Assembly: GCA_009761415.1 (NCBI GenBank)
Contig: QUOL01000004.1
Location: 434,001-498,000, forward strand
Reading direction: 5' to 3'
DNA: 64,000 nt
From: Sarcomyxa edulis
Taxonomy: Eukaryota > Basidiomycota > Agaricomycetes > Agaricales > Mycenaceae
Positions 11,401-20,500 of this stretch are shown one piece after another. Each line of letters starts with the position of its first letter. The first letter of the stretch is position 1. The notes under the pieces were generated by a model that did no database searches, had not been told where the DNA came from, and was given only the letters and a program-made list of their open reading frames with translations. A program made the position numbers and the translations under genes.

Positions 11401-14085
11401 TTATATCGGAAGTTCAGGAATCACCAAATCGCGTAAGGGGACGCGATTCCAACCGCGTCCGTAGGAATCCCATAGATCCTTGTTAGCCGACACGAAGTCC
11501 CCCGAGGTAGGTTCGTAACTGGGAGCGTTCCGTCCTCTATTCGCCTGTCGTAAGAAACCGTGCCATCCGCTCTCCGTCCTAGGCTCGACACGCCCAGCTT
11601 CGAGCTTGCGGTATATTTCCTCGAAAACGAAACGTTCGGTAATCTCATTCCAATCGCCGTGGTAATGCTTCAAGTACAAATGCAGGAATTCCTCCGTTGG
11701 GTAGAGCCATTTGTCGACGTCCGGACCCCCGAATTTGACGTAGCCGTACAACGCTCGGACTTCCTCTCGAGAAACGCTGTCGGTTTGGGAGAAATTAAGA
11801 TCTTCCTTGTCGACTTTCCCTCGATGATGGACAGTCACCTGTATCGAGGGACCGTTCATGAATTGCCGGACGAGGTCATTCCCTCCATAGCGACGAGCTA
11901 TCCAGGATAAGGGACCTCCCATTCCTATGAAGGCTCGAGCATGAGGTCTCTTCAGGATGTCTAGGACTTGGGCTCGATAACGATCGTAAAGATCTTCACC
12001 ACCTTCACCCCACTCGAGGGGAGGCGTCTTGAAACCAAGGGTGTAATAGATCTCCGCGGCGTAATCAAGGGGAGTAAGGATGGCGGGACGGAAGAAAGCA
12101 ACGTCTTCCGGTTTGAGGTAGATGGAGAAAGCGAAACCCCGCTCGATGGCGCGAGTCAGAACGTCTTTGATTGACGACATCTCCGGGGCTAAATTGGCCA
12201 ACAACCTCATCATGACTGCCACATCCCTCTTCTCCATTACTAGCACCCCCTTGTCTAAAAGGTTCCCGTTCCATCGGCAAGTGGTGGGCACGATGCTGAC
12301 GGCACCCGGCGTGTGTAGCACCAAGAATTTGTCGAACCATGACTGCAGAACGGTGCGAACGTTGGTGAGTTTCTCTACGGTCTCGACACGCGCGAATTCC
12401 TCCTGTTCATGTAGCTCCATCCGATAGTCGCTATCGATATTGGACTCGCGAGACTTGGAACGTATTCCGATTCTCAATTCCAAACTTGACTCGTTGGAGG
12501 ACTCCGACTCGACCATGCCACGTACCCATGGGGTTTTGTAGAAGGAGATGTCGTGGTTACTCTTATAAAGAGCGTAGTCGGGGGAATCGGTATTTCTCGC
12601 ATTTCGACGGCTGTTAGTGGTACTATCATAGGGCTTAGGCTGATTGGTCCTTCTGTTCGGGCCAACGTGACGGCTGTTGGAATACCTCCCTCTCTCAACT
12701 CTGGAGAAAGACGCTGAGGTGAGAGGAAGCTCGTCCACCACCATACCCTCTGATCCTGACTGTATCGCGGCGGTCGCCGGAGACACGAACACGGGGAAGT
12801 GAGGACGTCGAGTTTGTACTGCGGAATGAACGTCGGGTTTCTGGATCTGACGTCCTGTCTCAACGTCGATGATTTGTCCGCGGAGCGGAGCGTAACGACA
12901 CTTATAGGTCTCTCGAATGAGGGAGGGTTCGTCGCAATTCTCGGACAGGGTCAAAGCATCCTCCCCTTCCAACCATCGAGTCCGGAATCTCCAAAATAAC
13001 TTCCTATGTTCGCGGGGGTCGTTTATGAACCGAAAGTGATAAAACTTCTCGGCGAATTCTTCCTCAAAGTCAGTCATCATCTCCCTTGGTCGCCAGGCTT
13101 CGAAATCCATCATGAAACCGTGGTACCTTGGCCCCGACTCAAATTCATCGCCGGAGTTGGGATCCCACACTGGTCGCTTAGCTTGATTGAACTCGTCGTA
13201 CTCGAGAAGATGTGGAAAATCGAGTAACAACCCGGGTATATCCTCTGCGTGAAGTTCGACCGTGTCGGGTAAGGATTCTAGGTGCTCCGTGTATCGTTTG
13301 AGGAAAGCCGGATTGAAACGAGTGAATCGAGGGTCACGCGCTTCCGCTGCAGTCCAGCAGTAAAAAACTGGCACATCATGAGCTACCAAATGACCGATGT
13401 TGAGTATACTCCAATCCTTGCTGAGATCCACGATCACGCCTCTCTTCTTTCGATTCCAGAGCCCAAGTCCCGCCATGTCTTCTGCTGTTTGGGGCTTGAG
13501 GCCCTTCTGCCAGTCGACCGCGCTGTTGATCCACCAGCTCAGGAATCCGCGAATGTCCAAAATGCACCTCTTAACGGCTGCACCTACAATTTCCACTTCG
13601 TGCTCACTAGTGTATTTGCGCGTGAGGATGCTGAAGTCAATGAAATAGGGGAGAGGGGATTTCCGACCGTAGGATGTACCGTGCCTCACCGCTAGACAAT
13701 AGCGTTGAAGCTCGATGACAGCGCTACGAGCCGTAATAACCCAGTTTCGAGGCAACGAGTACAGGCTGGAGCCCTCATTTGCGACCGGCTTCACCGATCG
13801 ATTTAGGTCCAAATACCAGGCTCGTGGGTCGTTGTCGTCGATAGGGATCCATCCTCCCCAGTGGTGGAGGTAACAATGAAATAAAGCTTCCTTCGTCCAT
13901 TCGTATTCTAGAAGTATTCCGGCGGTTCCGTAAGCTACGGGATAATCGAGACTGTCTTTGTACGCTAACACCCCCAGGGGTAACGTCTGGGATGAGGGGT
14001 TGAGACAGACGACGACGGTCTGTTCGATTGTAGTGATCTCGGGTTTAGGAATCAAGCCCAAAGAGTTTTGAAATAATGATTCCAT
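11401..14085 (-). CDS. Extra ORF of unknown function between pol and the 3' LTR, about 894 aa (open frame 961 codons)
   Basis: The frame is open from 14286 to the stop at 11401. The first ATG is at 14085 (MESLFQNSLGLIPKPE), so the first 67 open codons lack a Met and may be joined by splicing. I recognise no catalytic domain. There is no CCHC knuckle, RT, integrase or chromodomain, and no signal peptide, transmembrane stretch or other envelope-like feature. It is rich in aromatic and charged residues (HHWGGWIPIDDNDPRAWYLD; GFLSWWINSAVDWQKGL), with a Ser/Arg-rich linker in the middle (about 12420-12720) separating N- and C-terminal globular-looking parts; the C-terminal part includes ARAFIGMGGPLSWIARRYGG. 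Being unbroken, wholly between the LTRs and ending next to the PPT, it looks like a working accessory gene of the element. It could instead be a captured host gene. Confidence 0.8.
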   Translation of the reverse strand: MESLFQNSLGLIPKPEITTIEQTVVVCLNPSSQTLPLGVLAYKDSLDYPVAYGTAGILLEYEWTKEALFHCYLHHWGGWIPIDDNDPRAWYLDLNRSVKPVANEGSSLYSLPRNWVITARSAVIELQRYCLAVRHGTSYGRKSPLPYFIDFSILTRKYTSEHEVEIVGAAVKRCILDIRGFLSWWINSAVDWQKGLKPQTAEDMAGLGLWNRKKRGVIVDLSKDWSILNIGHLVAHDVPVFYCWTAAEARDPRFTRFNPAFLKRYTEHLESLPDTVELHAEDIPGLLLDFPHLLEYDEFNQAKRPVWDPNSGDEFESGPRYHGFMMDFEAWRPREMMTDFEEEFAEKFYHFRFINDPREHRKLFWRFRTRWLEGEDALTLSENCDEPSLIRETYKCRYAPLRGQIIDVETGRQIQKPDVHSAVQTRRPHFPVFVSPATAAIQSGSEGMVVDELPLTSASFSRVERGRYSNSRHVGPNRRTNQPKPYDSTTNSRRNARNTDSPDYALYKSNHDISFYKTPWVRGMVESESSNESSLELRIGIRSKSRESNIDSDYRMELHEQEEFARVETVEKLTNVRTVLQSWFDKFLVLHTPGAVSIVPTTCRWNGNLLDKGVLVMEKRDVAVMMRLLANLAPEMSSIKDVLTRAIERGFAFSIYLKPEDVAFFRPAILTPLDYAAEIYYTLGFKTPPLEWGEGGEDLYDRYRAQVLDILKRPHARAFIGMGGPLSWIARRYGGNDLVRQFMNGPSIQVTVHHRGKVDKEDLNFSQTDSVSREEVRALYGYVKFGGPDVDKWLYPTEEFLHLYLKHYHGDWNEITERFVFEEIYRKLEAGRVEPRTESGWHGFLRQANRGRNAPSYEPTSGDFVSANKDLWDSYGRGWNRVPLRDLVIPELPI

Positions 14086-14545
14086 TATCGGGCAGTTACC
14101 CCAGTTCAACAGGATCTCCTCGGAGAACGGGGTTCGCTCGGGTAGGGGTCTATCAGGATCTCCTCGAAAGTTGCCCCTGCCTTTGTGAGCGCTGCGAGGA
14201 AGAATTGATTCGAGGTTTATGCCCTTCCCGGCAGTAGATATATGTCGGCGACTGGTCTTTCGGATCCGTCCGCATTCGTCGAACAATGAGACGTGCCACG
14301 TGGCGGTCCGGATTCCGGTGGCAACTTCAACCCGGTTTCCCGTCGAGGAGAGTTAAGCAGGCAAGGTAGAACGCACACTGAAGAGGATAAAAGAAATGAA
14401 AGAGGAACGAAAGAAAAGGAAAAATAGAGAATAGAGAGTGAGAGAGTGAAATAATAGGAAGAAAATGAGATGAAGAAAAGTGAATTTAAGAGAAATGTAC
14501 AGAAACGACGCAACGGAAGACGGGTGTCTTGCGGGGCGAACCCGT

Positions 14546-17500
14546 TCATAGGTTCCATTTTTGTCGATAACGATTCAATACGAGAGGGGCGTTCTTCAAG
14601 TGGTGCGCCGGTTCCCAGGTGTCGAATTGAGGTCCATAGCCAGCCCATCGGACGAGGTAGAGGATTCGCTGTGATTTCTTATCACGCTTGTGACCTACAA
14701 TCTTTTCCACCTCCTCCTCGGGTTCTTCGGGCTTCTTATCCCTCGTCTCTGGGAGCTCGTCGCGTTCGCCAAAATCTGGAGGAGATTCTCGATAAACTCG
14801 TAAGTGTTCGATGTTAAAAACTGGTGACCCCGGATATTTGTTACTCATCCTGAGCCGGAACACCTTCGGATTGATTTCTTGGATTACTTCAAAGGGTCCG
14901 ATCCAGCGTTGCACCAGTTTCACGCCTTCGCCCTTCGACTCGACCCATTCCAGTCCATGAGGATTGAGCAGCACCTTGCTTCCCACCTTTATCTCCGGTG
15001 GGGGACGACGGCCTTTGTTGTACCCTCTCGCTTGGTTTTCTTGTGCCTTGGCGATTGCTTGTCGAGCGTCCTCCCTGTGCATGGCTATGGATTCCAGAAA
15101 CTCGAGTGAGTCTTCCCCCAAATTGTAACTGCGGGTGACCTGTCGATCTTTCGAGAACAAGAAATCCAACGGCTCTTTAGGTTCGAACCCATATAGCAAG
15201 AAGTACGGACTGGTTCCAGTTGTTTGATGTATCGCGGAGTTGTAAGCGAATTCGAGTAGATGAAGCCACTCCACCCAGGAGTTTTTGTTCTTAGCAACAT
15301 AAGCTCTCAGCACCGTTTCGAGGTACTTATTCACTATCTCCGTTTGCCCATCGTGTTGAGGGTGATGAGCTGACGACAGTGACATGCGCGTTTTCAGAAA
15401 CTTAGACACTCCTTTCCAGAAGTCCGAGGTCCATCTGGGATCTCGGTCCGTGACGATACTATCCGGCAAGCCAAATCGACACGCTACGTGCTTCACAAAC
15501 AAATGAGCGAATTCCTCGGATTTTAGAGCAGTGGTGGTAGGGATAAATTGAGCATGTTTTGTGAGTCGATCCACCACCACATAAACCGCATTATAGTCCC
15601 CTGACCACGGAAGATTGACTATGAAATCCATAGAGATCGACTCATACGGCCGTGACGGGATGGGATTCGGCACCAGGTACCCGAACTTGTTAAAGTTTGT
15701 CCACTTAATCTTTTGACATACATCGCAAGTCGCGCAAAATTGCAAGATATCCGCCTTCATTCGACGCCAGTAAAACTTCTGGCTGAGCTTCCTCCACAAT
15801 TTCTCTGGACCTGCATGAGCGGTAGCAAAAGGGCTTTCGTGGGCTTCTCGTAAGATCTGATTCCTCTGTTGCGAAGGTATACAAAGCCGCGGTTGATAGT
15901 CTGCGTTTCTGAAAAACAGTAAGCCCTTTTCGTCCTTGAAAAATCGACGTCCTGGTATCCACTCGTCGTCCGGCCCGATAGGGCTTTTCCAGATGTCAGC
16001 GAAGATTGAGTCCCTCTGGTAGTCTTCCACGAACCGCTTGACTACCTCGTCCTTCATATGTACGTGGATCGAAGGAGGAGGATTCCATGCCCCCCAGTAC
16101 TCGTTAGACTTGACTTCCAACTCGGTATCTCGCATGATTTCCTGTAGAGGATCTCCTTGATCCGCCGAGTCTTCAACTGTGGGTGACTCGTCGTTCTTCT
16201 TGACTAACGTCGTCTCATCGCCCCCCGGACGTTCAGGCTCAACTGAGGTTGTAACGTCCTTCGAGCGACTCCGAGTAGTTGCCCAAGCAGACTTCACTTC
16301 CTCAAGACAATCATCGATGTCCCAAGCAACGAAGGTAGCTCGTTTCGCCGGTAAAGCTTCCAGCGCTGCCTCCTGCGCCGCCGCCAGGTTTCCATCCGTC
16401 ACGATGGCTTCAGAAGGATCCTGTGCAGGTGACACATGAGAAGGTGGTAACCTAGGTAAGCGTGACAGCGGATCCACGTTCGAATGTACTCGTCCCGCTC
16501 GATGTATGATCTCTAACCCATTGTAGGCAGCAAAGATGGTTCCCCAAGCCGCCAGTCGACGGTTGGAATTTTCGTATGTGCGAGCCCATTGAAGCGCGGA
16601 GTGGTCCGTTACCAACAGTATCCTCTCGCCCTCGATAAACGGTTGAAACTTCACCAACCCCTCCTTAGCAGCCAACGCTTCTCGTTCTGTAGTCGAGTAC
16701 CTTGTCTCCGCTGACTTGAAAGTCCGCGACCAGTACCCAATCACGCGCTCCACATGAACGGTGGTATCGTCGAACGTAGCCCCCCAAGCATCATTCTTTG
16801 GCGAATCGTGCGTGAAGTTAGAGTATGTTGTCGTCAATTTAGGAGGTGGTAGGCCAGCGTTATAAGCGTCCAAAAGTCTCTTGTAAGCCTTCGTCCCCTT
16901 CAAGTCAGCGACTTTGATCGGTTGAATCTGCTGCAGGGCACAGCCCAGCGCAATGTCCGACGCGTCTGTGTACAATCGGTATGGCAATCCCATTATCGGA
17001 TGGCCCAGCACAGGGGCTGATTTGAGGGCGTCTTTAGCCTTCTTGAACGCCCGTTCTTGTTCGGCCCCCCAGTTCCACTTCGCGTCCTTCCGTAGTAATT
17101 GGAACAATGGTGCGCAAATGTCCGCGTAGAATGGAATGAAGGCTGAGAAATAAACGATCATTCCCAGGAAAGTCTGCAACTGAGACAGCTTTTTCGGCCG
17201 CTCCAATTCCAGGATCGCCCGTACTTTCTCCAAGTGTGTCGACAGGCCTAACCTCGATACTTTGTGGCCGAGCAGAAGGATCGAAGAGTAAAACAGATGG
17301 CATTTGCTAGGTGAGAGCGTAATTCCTGCTTTCTCTATCGCTTCTAACACTTTGTCCAAGTGATCTATATGTTCCTCATACGTCTTCGAGTAGATAACGA
17401 TGTCGTCAATATAGACCAGACAGAAAATCCACAGATACGGGGCCAACACCGATTGCATTACCCTCTGGAAAATCGACGGCCCATTCCTCAGACCGAAGGG

Positions 17501-20500
17501 CATCCGGCGAAATTGAAACAGCCCACGATGCGTTCTGAATGCCGTTTTCTCCACATGATCCGGGTCCATCTCCAACTGGGTAAACCCCGATAACGCATCC
17601 AACGACGACAAAACCTGCGCTCCTGAGAGTGAAGAAAGTATTTCCGATTGCCTCGGAATAGGAAACTCATCCGGCACGGTAACCGCGTTCAATTTTCGAT
17701 AATCGACGCAGAATCGTGCCTTGCCGTTACGATACGCTATCACCACTGGGGCGCTCCAAGGGCTTATGGAAGGTTCAATCACCCCCTGTTGAAACCATTT
17801 GTCCAGCTGTTCCTCAATCACCAATCGTTTGGCCGGGGACGCTCCGTACATCGGCACCGCTATTGGTTGCTGTCCATCAACGGTCCTAATGTGAACTCTG
17901 GCTGGATGATGACCCAATCTGCCGTCAAATCCAAAGGCGCCTGACCGTTTCCGCAACATTGCCCAAGCGCGTTCCTTCAGCTCGTCTGGTAACGATCCGA
18001 CGTCCAACAATTCCTCCATCTTCGAAGACGGGTATACTACCGGATCAGGCATAGCCGCTGTCTTTGGTCCATATTGTTCTTCCGACTCCTCGGCCTCGCT
18101 TTGAGCGTCAGAAGGAAGCGTAGTTGCCGCAGACATTGAAGTCATGGTCGCCTCAATCACTCCCGAGGCTGTCGCCGCCATCTTGTGTAGTGCTTCAAGA
18201 TGGAACAAATCCACCGGGCGATCAAAGTACTGACTTGGATCTTGAATGCTCCCAATGATTTCCCCCTTGTATATCATCCGAGGGTGATCACTCGGGTTGG
18301 ACACTGGTACAATCGGATTCTTGGAGGAGATCAAAGTGTTTGGCACGACCAGGTGCGTATGGTCCACATTAGGCAGTAAATTCTTCTCGACGTACCATTC
18401 CACGTCCTCTCCGAAGTCCCCATCCACCTGCACTGAAACAGTGTGGTGAGGCTTGATATGGTACGTCTTCGCTGCCCTTATGGAGTACTTCTCGGTTTCC
18501 ATGGCTAACTTCTTCTTGTAGCGCCTAGCCTTCTCCCGTTTGTGCTGTTTGGCTTTCACGAAGCTCTCGATGGCATGAGCGCTCTTCCTGAGACGACCAA
18601 AATCGTTGGACCTAGCGACTCCTTCCGCCTTGACCGTACATGAAGATCCTGCGTACCGAATTGTCGTTCCCTCGTCGACTCTTCGCCGCACCGATACTTC
18701 ATACGTGAGTTGATAATCCTCGCCGAGCAGTATTGGAACTGACATCCCCGGCACCACGTATGCCTCCGCTTCCGTCTCTAAGGTACAACCTTCCTCCGTT
18801 TCGACAAATATGGGCAATCGCACGAATCCACTAAGTTGCGTTCCCTTTTCCGTCAACTGCCACAACTTCATCCTGGCACCTTGCTTGATTGGTGGAGGCG
18901 ACTCCAGCGTATTGTAGTACTCCAGGGAAACCAATGTTATGTCAGCACACGAATCTAGCCTGAGGTCTGTGACTGGATTCCTCAAACTACCGACTCTCCC
19001 TTTCATAGCCACGACTGACACTCCGACCGCGGACATTCCTTCAGCTGCCACTCTCTTCTTGTCCAGACGGACAATGATATTTGGAGACGGAGGCGTAGGG
19101 GTACCGTGCGATACGCCCCCTTCCGCTCCGTGCTCCTGACTCTGCCTCTCGTTCGTTCCACCGCCGACTTGGCTATACAAGCCTTCTACCTCGACGTCAA
19201 CGTCCAGATCTTGCCCCAAGTCCTGCGCTTCAAACATGCGCCCATCATTGAGCCAGTACTCCTCGTCCCCGTTGGATTCATCGGACGAAGACCTAGCTTC
19301 CGGAACCACATCCTCGTCTCCATCGACACCCCAGCGTTCCTTGTCTGTCTCGCTCAATTCCACCGCTTCCAACAAGTGTTTCTCAGCCACCGGCATCGAT
19401 TTCGCGTATTCCTCGTCTTCGTCCTCCACCACTTCTACACTAGGTTGAAATGACAAATTCCTTCTGACAGAGGTCGATGCTGCGTCCGCGGACTTACTCC
19501 CTTCATTTTCACTGGCTCTTGACGGAGCGAAACCAGTGAGAAGGGAAGCCGGCTCAAAACCCGATCGGTCCAACGAGCTTTCTTCATGAATCTGCTCCAG
19601 CTCGACATCTTCTCCCGCTAGGGTCTCGTTTAGCGTGACGTGGTACGCATTGTTGTAGATCTCGGTAGATTCATCCTCGTTCTCCTTGAAACCAAGCTTC
19701 GCTGACCTCTTCTGTCGTTCCAGATACACAGAGAAATCCGGACATTCTCGGTCCCAATGGTTTGCGCTACCACACACTTTACACGGAGAAGGGGGTGGTC
19801 TGCTCATTTTTGTAACGACATGATCATTCTTCTTGAAAGGATAGCCCCCCTTCGGAGGAGGTCTCTGTCTACGACGCACGACCTGATACGCTTGGCGATT
19901 AGATTCGTCCGTAGCCTCGTTCCTGTTCGAGTCAGTTTCCGCTGACTGTCCTTCTTTTGAAGATTCGTTGGCGTCTCCTCCTTCCGAGGCCGCGGTGAAA
20001 TTAGCTCGTCTCGCTGAAGTCGTGCTCCTCCAGCGACTCGGTTCGTTCTGAAAACCTAGCTTCCTCAAAGAGGACGCGAGGTTATCCAGCGTGATCACGT
20101 CGGGAGTAGCCTGCCGATAATTGTAGAGCAACGTTTCTTCGTGAGTGACCACCCGAGAATACAAAGTGGCTGAATCCGGTATACTGTCCAGGTTCAACGT
20201 CGCACTCCATGAAATGGGGGCTCTTTGCATAACGATGAACACCTCCAAGGGTCCCCCGTTATCCCCATTCGCTAGCATACGAGTGTAAATAATGCGTCGG
20301 CTGATAAACGCTCGAGGACTTTCCCTTTCGTGCCCCCTTTGTCGGAACCGTTGCTGTCCAAACTCAAGATCCATCTTCACCTGCCATTTACTTCCCAAGT
20401 AATCGTCCTTGATCACTTGTAGGAAATTCAGGTAATGCTGTCTCATGTACGCTTTCCTTCCTTGATCTAAAGTGCTCCACCAGTTGCGTACTTCCGAACC

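Noticed and set aside
11401..14085. Extra ORF as an envelope gene (retrovirus-like errantivirus)
   Set aside because: No signal peptide, no transmembrane anchor and no fusion-protein layout seen.
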